A stretch of DNA of 33,408 nucleotides from Paraburkholderia sp. C35 (GCF_003121405.1 NZ_QBUY01000101.1:1-33408); one strand, 5' to 3'. Positions 1 through 7,298 are shown, numbered from the stretch's first letter. Translations and numbers: made by a program. The notes: a model not told the origin generated them from the letters alone.

Positions 1-36
1 CGGGCGGGGGGGGGCGGAGAGGGGAATAAGAGACAG
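1..36. other. Probable sequencing adapter residue at contig end
   Basis: The first 24 bases are almost pure G. Positions 26-36 read ATAAGAGACAG, which equals the last 11 bases of the Tn5/Nextera transposase mosaic end. G runs beside an adapter remnant are typical of two-colour Illumina read ends. Genuine sequence therefore probably starts at about 37, just before the stop codon of the first gene. I infer an artefact; an 11-base match alone could be chance, but its position at the very end together with the G run makes chance unlikely. Confidence 0.8.
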
Positions 37-38
37 CA

Positions 39-758
39 CTACACGTTCGCTCCTGAATAGCCGACGGCGATGAGAAGTGTCCTCCAGCCGCAGCACCAGC
101 CCGCAGCCGAAACAAGGGCCGCGACGCCTTCACCGACCTCCTCGCCCGTCCCGTCCGGACCGAAAGTCGGGAGGGACCGTTCGAGGTTGCGGCGGCAACC
201 CTCGAGAAAGCTCCGTTGCATGCCAAGGTCTGCGGGACCAGGATCGTCAGCTTCCGCTGGCGACGGGACAGCCAGATGGCTGCGACACGTGATACCGCCG
301 CGCGGACCGCCGCAATCGTGACAAACCGTCGGCCCCCAGTATTCACGCGTGCTGTTCATGAGCGTCTGCAGGCGCTCCAGGCTGCTGGGCAGACTCAACC
401 ACTGTCTGCGGATGAAGCCGGGCGAATTCCCATCAAATCCTAATTCGCACATTGGGCACTGATCTGAATTGCGCAACATAGGTGTGCCAACCGACATTCC
501 AGCCAGTTGACGGTCGAGCGTTTTGATCGCATTCGCTGTCGTGTGGAGGAACAGAACAGCCGCCGTGTTCATTCCCGAGCGGGGAATCGATGCGGAAACG
601 GTGAGCAGCCCGAACGCATGCCGCTCGCAGAATCCCCATCGCTCGATGATGGTCCGGAGCATCGTGCTTCTGCTCGCCACTGGCTCTCTGATAAAACGCC
701 TATAGAAAGCGATTTCGCCATCGGAAAATGGGACGCACGGCAGACCATCCTCGCCCAT
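39..758 (-). CDS. Cys/His-rich protein, putative metal-binding (paralogue of the gene at 1216)
   Basis: Protein of about 239 aa with no signal peptide or membrane segment. From the chosen start it shows a C-x2-H (C44/H47, in WGFCERH), a C-x2-C (C101/C104), a second C-x2-C (C146/C149) and a final C-x2-H (C158/H161), followed by a conserved GWCCGW segment near the end. The same pattern occurs in the protein at 1216-2016 and, as two complete modules, in the C-terminus of the GTPase at 4367-6025. In both small paralogues the first expected C-x2-C is replaced by P-F/L-S-D. The pattern suggests zinc- or iron-binding modules; function is unknown. The start at 758 is preferred because GGAGG at 765-769 lies 6 nt upstream; an in-frame upstream ATG at 773 has no such site. 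A fluoride riboswitch with a terminator lies directly upstream, so expression should rise with fluoride. Confidence 0.85.
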   Translation of the reverse strand: MGEDGLPCVPFSDGEIAFYRRFIREPVASRSTMLRTIIERWGFCERHAFGLLTVSASIPRSGMNTAAVLFLHTTANAIKTLDRQLAGMSVGTPMLRNSDQCPMCELGFDGNSPGFIRRQWLSLPSSLERLQTLMNSTREYWGPTVCHDCGGPRGGITCRSHLAVPSPAEADDPGPADLGMQRSFLEGCRRNLERSLPTFGPDGTGEEVGEGVAALVSAAGWCCGWRTLLIAVGYSGANV

Positions 759-784
759 AGCCATCCTCCACATTCGGTTCGTGC

Positions 785-825
785 AAAAAAAAACCTACGC
801 GGCGCGAGGGAAGCGCACGCGTAGG
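785..825 (-). terminator. Riboswitch-controlled intrinsic terminator
   Basis: On the minus strand an 8-bp perfect stem (CCTACGCG/CGCGTAGG, at 818-825 and 794-801) with an inner GCGC/GCGC stem is followed by nine T (complement of 785-793). The 5' arm uses the CCTAC bases that form the 3' end of the fluoride aptamer, so aptamer folding and terminator formation are mutually exclusive. This gives a classic transcriptional ON switch for the gene at 39-758. Confidence 0.9.
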
Positions 826-870
826 CATCATCAACCGGTGGACCGGTGGTTTCGGAGGACTGCCATCTCC
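821..870 (-). promoter_or_regulatory. Fluoride riboswitch (crcB motif), copy A
   Basis: The minus strand reads GGAGATGGCAGTCCTCC, then AACC, a CCGGT/ACCGG hairpin and TGATGATGCCTACG. These are the conserved blocks of the fluoride riboswitch aptamer: the GGNGATGG 5' stem, the ACC turn and the TGATGNCNCCTAC 3' block that forms the pseudoknot. It precedes a terminator and the Cys/His gene at 39-758. Confidence 0.95.
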
Positions 871-928
871 ATCAGGTAAAGAAAGTCTATCAGCGGCGGC
901 TAATTCCTGCTGCGGGGGAACGCGCCAA

Positions 929-957
929 TTGCGCAATCCGGCAGCTAACAATAGAAT
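929..957 (+). promoter_or_regulatory. Predicted sigma70 promoter for riboswitch B transcript
   Basis: TTGCGC (929-934) and TAGAAT (952-957) are separated by 17 bp, which predicts a start near 964, just before the aptamer at 971. The same TTGCG-type -35 with 17-bp spacing precedes riboswitches C and E. The divergent copy A must be read from within 871-970 on the other strand; a possible minus-strand -10 is TAGACT at 884-889, but I see no clear -35 for it. Confidence 0.6.
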
Positions 958-970
958 CAGAATTAGTAAC

Positions 971-1030
971 GGAGATGGCATTCCTCCGATTCAACCGTCA
1001 CTTCTGTAGCGTGACTGATGATGCCTACGG
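971..1030 (+). promoter_or_regulatory. Fluoride riboswitch (crcB motif), copy B
   Basis: The sequence begins GGAGATGGCATTCCTCC, continues with CAACC, a GTCAC/GTGAC hairpin and TGATGATGCCTACGG. All conserved blocks of the fluoride aptamer are present. It lies divergent to copy A and leads to the Cys/His gene at 1216 and the GTPase at 2013. Confidence 0.96.
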
Positions 1031-1060
1031 TTCCCTGGACAGGGAGCGGTAGGCATCATC
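1017..1060 (+). promoter_or_regulatory. Aptamer-sequestering hairpin of riboswitch B
   Basis: GATGATGCCTAC (1017-1028) is perfectly complementary to GTAGGCATCATC (1049-1060), with an inner TCCCT/AGGGA stem and a GGAC loop. It consumes the conserved 3' block of the aptamer, so only one of the two structures can form. No T run follows directly; the first is TTTTTT at 1089-1094. An alternative CCTGGAC/GTCCAGG pairing (near 1034-1040 and 1071-1078) precedes that run and may be the actual terminator stem. Confidence 0.7.
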
Positions 1061-1215
1061 TGACTTCCCCGGTCCAGGTTCGTGCGTGTTTTTTGCGGAC
1101 GTCGGCATCTGATGTTTCCTCATACATTGAACTCGCTGTCGTTCCCCGCTTCATGGCTGTTTCCAGGCGTTGAACAGACAGTGTCATCGCAGAACTTCCG
1201 CGTGCGGAGCAAAGA

Positions 1216-2016
1216 ATGAATCCACACGCACGTCCCGAATCCCCGTCTGCGGCAGAGCCACCTTTATCTGACGGCGAGGTAGACTTCCTTTGGTGGTTTA
1301 TCCAGGGCAGCCTGATGGACGCCGATGTGCGAGCGCGACTGCACGCGCATTGGGGACTATGCCGCCGGCACAGCCTAGCTTTCTTCGTCGTCGAATCTTC
1401 ATTCCGTCCGCATCTGATTCACGGTTGCACGATCCTGTACTCAGAACTGATGCAGCGTGCCATGCGGTTCTTGAACGATGAGGGCCTTCATAGTCTCGTT
1501 CCCGATCGCCTCGCGCTTCACTTTTTACGTACATCCGGGCCCTGCCACGTGTGCGATCTGGGATATGGCCCGGCTTCCGCTGGCAATGCGCCTCCTGAGC
1601 GACTCGCGCAGGGTCGCGATCTCACAAATGCAACCCGCTTCGCGAGCGAGAATTGGGCTGGCTGCCAGCCCTTCATCTGCGGACGCTGTGCGGGCAATGA
1701 CTCGCCCTCTCTATGCCGGCCCCATCTCGTTGCAGCAATCGAAAGGGATGGAAGCAAGGGCGCCGTCGCGCAACGGGAGCGCATCAGGACGATTGCAGCC
1801 CACATGCATCGTTTCGATAATTCTTTTCGCTGGGAACAGCGGGGCACAGATACAGCCGAGGATCGTGGCGCACTGATCGCAGCAATTGGGTGGTGCAGCG
1901 GATGGGAGAACCTGCTCGCCGGCCCGCTGCATGATCTGTCTAACAGCGCAATGCGCACGCAACCCGAACGCGCGTCGGGAACGCAGCGCGACGACAGCAC
2001 GGGAGAGCCAGAATGA
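1216..2016 (+). CDS. Cys/His-rich protein, putative metal-binding partner of dynamin-like GTPase
   Basis: Protein of 266 aa, paralogue of the divergent gene at 39-758. Key residues are C49/H52 (WGLCRRH), C110/C113, C155/C158 and C167/H170, followed by a conserved GWCSGW near residue 215. There is no signal peptide or transmembrane segment. The C-x2-C/C-x2-H spacing resembles that of the modules fused to the GTPase at 4367-6025, so a metal-binding role and contact with a GTPase are inferred. Start: GGAG at 1206-1209, 6 nt before the ATG. The stop overlaps the next start (ATGA, 2013-2016), showing translational coupling to the GTPase gene. Fluoride riboswitch B lies about 190 nt upstream of the ATG. 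Confidence 0.88.
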   Translation: MNPHARPESPSAAEPPLSDGEVDFLWWFIQGSLMDADVRARLHAHWGLCRRHSLAFFVVESSFRPHLIHGCTILYSELMQRAMRFLNDEGLHSLVPDRLALHFLRTSGPCHVCDLGYGPASAGNAPPERLAQGRDLTNATRFASENWAGCQPFICGRCAGNDSPSLCRPHLVAAIERDGSKGAVAQRERIRTIAAHMHRFDNSFRWEQRGTDTAEDRGALIAAIGWCSGWENLLAGPLHDLSNSAMRTQPERASGTQRDDSTGEPE

Positions 2017-4082
2017 GCAATGAACGACGTTGCGACTTTCCAGACGACTACGCAGGGTATCTGCTCAGCACGTTTCAGCGAATCGACGAACTTCTCGGTC
2101 GTTGTGTACATCTGCTTGACCCCACAATGCTGGCGTCTCCTTTTTCACCGCATATCGCCGACGTCACCACCTCGCGTCATCTTGTCGTCGCAGACCACTA
2201 TCAGCGCGTGCGAGATGCGATGGCGTTGCTCCTGGAGCGTCATGCCATTGCCGCCCCTGATCCGGCGATTAGCGTCGTACGATCGGCACGCGCGCTCATT
2301 GATGAGGCGCTCGTCGCGGTCACGAGGCTAAACCCAAGCGCAAATCCAACTCTTGCAGCGATGGACGCCCAGCAGCAAGAAGATACCTGCCGGATTGTCG
2401 ACGAGTTGATCGATGCGCTCGCTGTCATGTCGGAGGACCTCCGAACGGACGTGACCGAGCCCGAGCCGCATGCATCTGCCCACGCCATTCGCTTGTCCTC
2501 TGCGGATCTGCGTCTTTCCACTATGAGACGGGCGACGTTGCATCACGGACTCGCGCGCCTTGCGGGATGTGTCGATGCCCTCGCGGCACGGGTCGCGTCC
2601 GGTCACCTGACGATCGGTGTGTTCGGTGACGTTAGCAGCGGCAAGTCATCGCTCGTGAACTGCATGCTGGGCACGCCGTTGCTTCCTGTCGCCGGTGTAC
2701 CGACAACCGTCGTGCCGGTGTACCTCGACTATGCGCAGCAGGAAAGTGGCTTCGTTGAATTTGCCGATGCGGTGGCGGAACACTTCGAACGAGGGCGCCT
2801 CGCCGAGTTCGCCGATGAGCATGCTAACGCGCATAACCGGCGACATGTCACCCGCATCAGGTTCGGTGTGCCCTCGGCCCTTCTGAAACGCGGCATTACC
2901 GTCGTTGACACGCCGGGTGTGTCCCATCACGCGGGCGTAACCTCGCTGCCAGATCCAGCGCTTACCTACCGTTGCGACCTCGCAGTGGTCCTGGTCTCAG
3001 CCGTCGGGCCCTTGACTCTTACCGAGGCAGAACTAATCGACGAACTGCGCCACACCGGGATGGATATCATGGTGCTGGTTACGAAGGCAGACCTGCTGGC
3101 GCCCGAAGATCGCTGGTCGATTTTCGGTCATATCGTCAAAGACCTCTGGCAGAAGGCGCACTTTGAAGTCCCGGTCTACCTGATCAGCACCAGGAATACG
3201 GAAGTAGCACTTTGCAAGGCGTGGTTGGACGGGCCGCTGTCCGACTACATTCTAGAGTCGGAAGGACGACACGCCGGAATGCTGGCCGCCAGGGCCGAAC
3301 GTCTGCGTGAACAGGTTGTCGAGAGCCTCGAACAACGAGCGGCTGCCCGCGGCGCACGCGTGAGTGTCCACCGCGCAGACCTGACAGGATTGCGTGCCTC
3401 ACTTGAAGCCGTGCACTCGCAACTGGCCACAGCAAAACAGCAATCAGGCGAGTACCCGCATGATCCGGATGTCCGGTCGATTGTCGATGAGGTCGCGCAC
3501 AACGCTGCCGTCCTGTGGGCCGAGGACCGCGACGATGATCTCGACGTGACAAGAATTCTCGAACTTGCCGTCATCGCGCATGCATCCAATCTGTCCATTC
3601 GTGCCTCGTGGCGGGTCGAGCAACTACGGGCTGAAGCCGCGATGGTGCTGGTAACCGCCGCTAACACGCTTCAGGTGCCAGGCAGTGGGTTCGGCTATCT
3701 GCCTCCTCTTCACGCCCCCCCTGCACCTCATCCGGTGCGTGCAACGCTCGCTGTGACAATTCCAAATCAGTTGAGCACCTTCATTGGTCGCTGGGGGTTC
3801 TATCTCGATGCGCGAAGGTACCTGCGACGTAGCCCTGCGATAAGCGCTGCCCGGCAACTATTGAATGATCATCTGGCTGCCGTGCAAACCTGGAAAGGGA
3901 GTTCACTCAGCGTCCTTAGCGATGCATTTGATGCTCAGTATGCGCAACTCAAGCGATACCTCGAGCCACTCGACACGCAAAAAGGCGATAGCTTCGGCGA
4001 CGCCCGCACAGCGGAACTGCTGGCTGACCTCTCAATGTTGCACGAACCTGAGGCCAGCGGCGCTGCCGACACTGCGCCTTGA
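2013..4082 (+). CDS. Dynamin-like large GTPase (fluoride-riboswitch operon)
   Basis: Protein of 689 aa. Residues about 1-195 are helical and lack a known motif. The GTPase core follows: P-loop GDVSSGKS (205-212), G2 threonines in GVPTT (about 228-232), G3 DTPG (299-302) and G4 TKAD (357-360). A long, probably helical C-terminal half (about 400-689) completes a bacterial dynamin-like layout. Such proteins bind and remodel membranes; the target here is unknown. The ATG overlaps the stop of the Cys/His gene (ATGA), so the two products are probably made together and may form a complex. Unlike the GTPase at 4367-6025, this one has no Cys/His modules of its own. It is convergent with the operon ending near 4125-4367. 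Riboswitch B is the likely control. Confidence 0.88.
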   Translation: MSNERRCDFPDDYAGYLLSTFQRIDELLGRCVHLLDPTMLASPFSPHIADVTTSRHLVVADHYQRVRDAMALLLERHAIAAPDPAISVVRSARALIDEALVAVTRLNPSANPTLAAMDAQQQEDTCRIVDELIDALAVMSEDLRTDVTEPEPHASAHAIRLSSADLRLSTMRRATLHHGLARLAGCVDALAARVASGHLTIGVFGDVSSGKSSLVNCMLGTPLLPVAGVPTTVVPVYLDYAQQESGFVEFADAVAEHFERGRLAEFADEHANAHNRRHVTRIRFGVPSALLKRGITVVDTPGVSHHAGVTSLPDPALTYRCDLAVVLVSAVGPLTLTEAELIDELRHTGMDIMVLVTKADLLAPEDRWSIFGHIVKDLWQKAHFEVPVYLISTRNTEVALCKAWLDGPLSDYILESEGRHAGMLAARAERLREQVVESLEQRAAARGARVSVHRADLTGLRASLEAVHSQLATAKQQSGEYPHDPDVRSIVDEVAHNAAVLWAEDRDDDLDVTRILELAVIAHASNLSIRASWRVEQLRAEAAMVLVTAANTLQVPGSGFGYLPPLHAPPAPHPVRATLAVTIPNQLSTFIGRWGFYLDARRYLRRSPAISAARQLLNDHLAAVQTWKGSSLSVLSDAFDAQYAQLKRYLEPLDTQKGDSFGDARTAELLADLSMLHEPEASGAADTAP

Positions 4083-4124
4083 TGGGCATGCGCAAACGCG
4101 AATGCTCCAACAGAATCGCGGCGG

Positions 4125-4301
4125 TCAGACCAACGTTCCCCGTTGTGTGCGACGCACATTATTGGAGACGGCGAAAAAGCTCTCGCACAGGATGAGGGAA
4201 ATCTGCCTGAGTAGCTTCTCGCGCAGGTCGTCGCGACGGTGAACATCCCGCACTAGCGTTGCCAGCATCAACGCAGCGAACACACCAACGACACCTGCCA
4301 T
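4125..4301 (-). CDS. Possible small membrane protein, 58 aa
   Basis: A short ORF of 58 codons in the gap between the convergent GTPase genes, downstream of the GTPase at 4367-6025 and on its strand. The first 17 residues (MAGVVGVFAALMLATLV) form a plausible membrane helix. They are followed by a charged RRDDLREK segment and an amphipathic region. Codon third positions are GC-rich like the neighbours. The ribosome site is weak: the nearest GGAGG is about 19 nt upstream, so reinitiation may be needed. No family recognised; the reading frame and location are the only support. Confidence 0.4.
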   Translation of the reverse strand: MAGVVGVFAALMLATLVRDVHRRDDLREKLLRQISLILCESFFAVSNNVRRTQRGTLV

Positions 4302-4366
4302 GCTTTATTCATTCATGCCGCCTCCATCCGACAGGCACGCTCATTTCCAGTCACTGCCCTCGTCAC

Positions 4367-6025
4367 TTACGACCATCCGTCACTGACGTGTCCATTCGGC
4401 AGACCAGCGAGGACAGCGAGCGCAGTCTCCGATGCGTCCTGCTCCTCCTGGCTCGCCAGATACCGCCGAATCGCGTCATGCTTGGTGGCGTAGCGGCGCA
4501 TATCCTCGGCGAGCCGATCAAGCAGTGCTGCCTCGTGAACCAGAAACGCTTGCGCAAGCCGCTCTTCCCGTAATGCCGGCAGCACGCGCGCAATGTGCGG
4601 AATGCAGATCAAGGACAGATGCTTGACCGCCCCATCACCGCCTCCGACCAGATCATGTACAAGCGTGGACACGGCCTGCATTTCGGCATGTGCCGCGCTC
4701 AGACACAGCGTGCAGTGATCTCTGGAAACGGAGAGACAAGCAGGCGGCGACTTGCGATCGTCGCTGCGGTCGATGGTCCTGGCGAGTTCCGCCAGGTCAG
4801 CAGAAAACCCCTCAATCAGCGGCGCACTTCCGACGCATACGTCATGAGGCGAAGCCAGTGACGCGTATTGCCGCATGTGCATCCGGCACAGCCCGCGCTG
4901 CTGCGCATACTGCTTCTGCACTTCGAGACTCGTCGCCAGTTCGTGCTGAAAGCTCGCGAGCCTTTCGAACGTTGCGGTCTGGATTTTCCTGCAGATTTCA
5001 CAGTAGTCAGGCCGCCGGAGAGCTGGTTGAAACGAGACAAGCGCAAGGTTTCCCGGTCGTCTGTTGCTCTTTCTGATTTGCGCTTCCTTCGTGCTTACCG
5101 ATTCGAGGAACGCCCCTAGCTGAGGACCGTCTGGAAGACTGGCTGCGAGATCAGTGATCCGCTCGCACATCCCGAGCAGAAACACAGTGCGCTTTTCGTC
5201 GATCATGAAGTCGGTCAACGCGCTCTCGAGCGCCGAGATGCCGCTCGCGCCGAGCCCGGCTACGTCACCGGAACGCCGCGCCTCGATACCATCAAGCGCC
5301 GACACCGAGTAGACCGCCGGGCCATCATCACCAAACACTTCCCGAAGGTGTTCCCGCACATAAAGCTGTACGCTCTCTCTTTCCCCATCGCTTACAGTGT
5401 CGTGCTTGTTAAGCACGACAAACACGCGCCTGAAAGAAGCAGAAGCGGCGCGTAGCACGGCAAGCTCCTCTTCCGAGACCGGGCTTTCATAGCTCGTCAC
5501 AACCACGAACGCATCTGCCTGCGGCAGAAAGCGCTCCGTCGTCTGGGTGTTCTCCGCAATGTGCGAGCCCAGTCCAGGCGTGTCGACAAAATGAAATCCG
5601 CGCCGCAGAATCTCCTGCGGCAGCTGGACCTCCGCTACTTTGACACGCCGCACATTTCCGGGATTGCGCTGCTGCGTGATGTAGTCGGGCAAATCCGACA
5701 ACGACACCTCGCTTTCTGTCCTGCGACCCTCGTACCTGATGAGGACCCGCTCCGGATTGCCATAGGCGACAGTCGTGATCACCGACGTCAGGGGCAGAAT
5801 GCCGGTAGGAAGGCGATCGGTACCCAACAGCGCATTCATCAGCGACGTTTTCCCGCGATTGAACCTGCCTACCACGACGAGGTTGAACCGGTCTTCCGCC
5901 AACTTCGCAAACAGCGCGCGGATCTGGTCGTCGATCGTTGCTCTCCCTTGCCCAGCAAGCCTTTCGAGCGTCCTTAACTGCTCGGCCAGTTCGAACTTTA
6001 TCTTTTCGTATTCCTTCAGATCCAC
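4367..6025 (-). CDS. Dynamin-like GTPase with C-terminal Cys/His modules
   Basis: Protein of 552 aa. The N-terminal GTPase domain has P-loop GRFNRGKT (53-60), G3 DTPGLG (148-153) and G4 NKHD (206-209). The C-terminal half carries two repeated metal-site-like modules: C342-x2-C345 with C380-x2-H383 (GLCRMH), and C438-x2-C441 with C474-x2-H477. The same modules occur as separate proteins at 39-758 and 1216-2016, so this is a natural fusion of GTPase and partner. Start: GTG at 6025 with GGAGGG 6 nt upstream. It is the fourth gene of the transcript from fluoride riboswitch C, 61 nt after the Usp-like gene. The family acts at membranes; substrate and trigger are unknown, and induction by fluoride is inferred from the riboswitch. 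Confidence 0.88.
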   Translation of the reverse strand: MDLKEYEKIKFELAEQLRTLERLAGQGRATIDDQIRALFAKLAEDRFNLVVVGRFNRGKTSLMNALLGTDRLPTGILPLTSVITTVAYGNPERVLIRYEGRRTESEVSLSDLPDYITQQRNPGNVRRVKVAEVQLPQEILRRGFHFVDTPGLGSHIAENTQTTERFLPQADAFVVVTSYESPVSEEELAVLRAASASFRRVFVVLNKHDTVSDGERESVQLYVREHLREVFGDDGPAVYSVSALDGIEARRSGDVAGLGASGISALESALTDFMIDEKRTVFLLGMCERITDLAASLPDGPQLGAFLESVSTKEAQIRKSNRRPGNLALVSFQPALRRPDYCEICRKIQTATFERLASFQHELATSLEVQKQYAQQRGLCRMHMRQYASLASPHDVCVGSAPLIEGFSADLAELARTIDRSDDRKSPPACLSVSRDHCTLCLSAAHAEMQAVSTLVHDLVGGGDGAVKHLSLICIPHIARVLPALREERLAQAFLVHEAALLDRLAEDMRRYATKHDAIRRYLASQEEQDASETALAVLAGLPNGHVSDGWS

Positions 6026-6086
6026 AAGTAACCCTCCGCCAAGCTGACATGGAAGCGACTAACCACCAGCACGCCGCGGACGGGTC

Positions 6087-6560
6087 TCAGTTGCGGTCGC
6101 CTACGTCGACGACCGTCACCTTGCAGCCTTCGTCTGCCAGCATGCGTTTGATGCGTGCTCCTGCGGACATGAATTTTGGTATTCGTCGCTCGACCGCAAC
6201 CACGACTTCGCCCACGGAATATTCCCGGGCGTAGCGCACAACCTCCCGGACACGCTCGCCGACTCGTACCGCTATCTGCGTATGCGCAAGCCTGTCACCT
6301 AGGTCGTGGCGCAATGACTCAAGCTGGCCGGTCGCGTAGCAAACCTCATCCTCAAAGACAGACAGCGCGACATCAAGTCCGACAGTCGGCATGTCGACAA
6401 CCCACAATACGTGCAGCCGGGCGCCATGCTCGAAGGCGATATCTGCTGCGCGCTGGACCGCCACCCGGGTCCGCGTGGAATTGTCATACTCGACAAGGAC
6501 ATATCTGAACCTCACCGCGACGACACGGCCGTCAATGCAAGAGCTCGACAGATCGTTCAT
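6087..6560 (-). CDS. Universal stress protein-like protein
   Basis: Protein of 157 aa with a Usp-like alpha/beta layout: an early strand (RYVLVEYD), a central segment LHVLWVVDMP and a final strand KVTVVDV. The usual ATP-binding G-x2-G-x9-G-S/T stretch is absent; the equivalent region reads AVERRIPKFMSAGARIKRML, so nucleotide binding is doubtful. The start at 6560 has GGAGGAGG just upstream, and its ATG overlaps the stop of the preceding gene (ATGA). It is third in the fluoride riboswitch C operon, before the GTPase at 4367. Usp genes are known companions of fluoride riboswitches; the precise role is unknown. Confidence 0.75.
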   Translation of the reverse strand: MNDLSSSCIDGRVVAVRFRYVLVEYDNSTRTRVAVQRAADIAFEHGARLHVLWVVDMPTVGLDVALSVFEDEVCYATGQLESLRHDLGDRLAHTQIAVRVGERVREVVRYAREYSVGEVVVAVERRIPKFMSAGARIKRMLADEGCKVTVVDVGDRN

Positions 6561-7003
6561 TTGCCTCCTCCCTTTTCCGTCCGCGCAGCTGCCGGCAGAT
6601 AGAAGTGCACAAGGCCGAACAGCGCAGCCGCAAGGGTGCGCCCGGTACCGCATTGCCCTTCCTCCGTTGAGACAACAAAACGTGAGCCACCGACGCCTTT
6701 CGATGTCAGGATGAGAACGCGGCCGAGTTGCATCAACGCCCAGTCACAGAAACGGGAATCCGCGCTTTTCAGTCCCGTGCGCGAGACGTATTCCGGTGTG
6801 ACCGTCTTATGAGAGACCTTCAGTGCAAGAATGTCGTCGCGGGAAAGCCGGACAATCAGCGCACGCTGATTTATCGCGTCCTCGTGCGAATGACAGGTGC
6901 AAAGCACCCGCCCGTCGATTGTCTCGACTGTCCATTCCCGCGCGGCTCCTCCCTGCTCAAGCGCCGCGATACGCGATTCGAGATCGTCACGAAACGCTGT
7001 CAT
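6557..7003 (-). CDS. Hypothetical protein, 148 aa, in fluoride operon
   Basis: I do not recognise a family. The N-terminus is short and charged with a likely helix (FRDDLESRIAALEQ), then a mixed strand/helix region with WTVETIDGRVLCTCH. The C-terminus has a small hydrophobic segment (LAAALFGLVHFYLPAAA, about 122-138), ending in GGGK. Cysteines at about 35, 37, 86 and 118 show no clear metal-site spacing. GGGGAG lies 5 nt before the ATG. The start overlaps the stop of the 61-codon ORF, and its own stop overlaps the start of the Usp-like gene, so all three are translationally coupled. The tight coupling supports a real gene acting in the same pathway. Confidence 0.75.
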   Translation of the reverse strand: MTAFRDDLESRIAALEQGGAAREWTVETIDGRVLCTCHSHEDAINQRALIVRLSRDDILALKVSHKTVTPEYVSRTGLKSADSRFCDWALMQLGRVLILTSKGVGGSRFVVSTEEGQCGTGRTLAAALFGLVHFYLPAAARTEKGGGK

Positions 7004-7185
7004 GCCTGCTCCCCTGGAGTGAAGTGCAGACGCCCGACCGGGCGCAATGTCCCGACTAACGGATTAAGCGTAGGGCGACCAATCAGGACTGCAGGGGTGT
7101 GAGCGACGGATTGACGGGCGGCAAAGCCGCGGATGGAAGACTGCCAGCAGATTGCAGCAGTCGGACGAAGAGTAGCAGAGAGCAT
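7000..7185 (-). CDS. Small ORF, 61 aa, first gene after fluoride riboswitch C
   Basis: Short ORF with a good ribosome site (GGTGAGG, 7 nt before the ATG) about 50 nt after the aptamer. Its stop overlaps the next ATG (ATGA), as at the next junction in this operon. The product is basic, without a clear domain; it could be a small protein or a leader whose translation couples the aptamer to the 148-aa gene. Composition alone does not prove it is made. Confidence 0.5.
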   Translation of the reverse strand: MLSATLRPTAAICWQSSIRGFAARQSVAHTPAVLIGRPTLNPLVGTLRPVGRLHFTPGEQA

Positions 7186-7236
7186 GTCGGTACCTCACCG
7201 ATGTGATCTGGCCTGACGCGCAGTAGTGCGTCAATG

Positions 7237-7283
7237 GCAGGCATCATCAGCCGACATGGCGGTTAAAGGAGAATGCCATCTCC
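7237..7283 (-). promoter_or_regulatory. Fluoride riboswitch (crcB motif), copy C
   Basis: The minus strand reads GGAGATGGCATTCTCC, then TTTAACCGCC, a short loop, and GGCTGATGATGCCTGCC. It matches the fluoride aptamer, except that the terminal CCTAC is CCTGC here. It is followed by a TGACGC/GCGTCA hairpin with no T run, so control may be translational. Downstream lie the genes at 7185, 7003, 6560 and 6025. Confidence 0.93.
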
Positions 7284-7298
7284 CTGCTTACACAATTA

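Noticed and set aside
1049..1060. GTAGGCATCATC on the plus strand, looking like the 3' end of another minus-strand fluoride aptamer
   Set aside because: It lacks the remaining aptamer blocks in the right arrangement and is fully explained as the pairing arm of the riboswitch B hairpin.
1518..2111. Minus-strand open frame of 197 codons opposite the Cys/His gene
   Set aside because: No ribosome site and no protein pattern; the plus-strand gene is supported by its paralogue and motifs.
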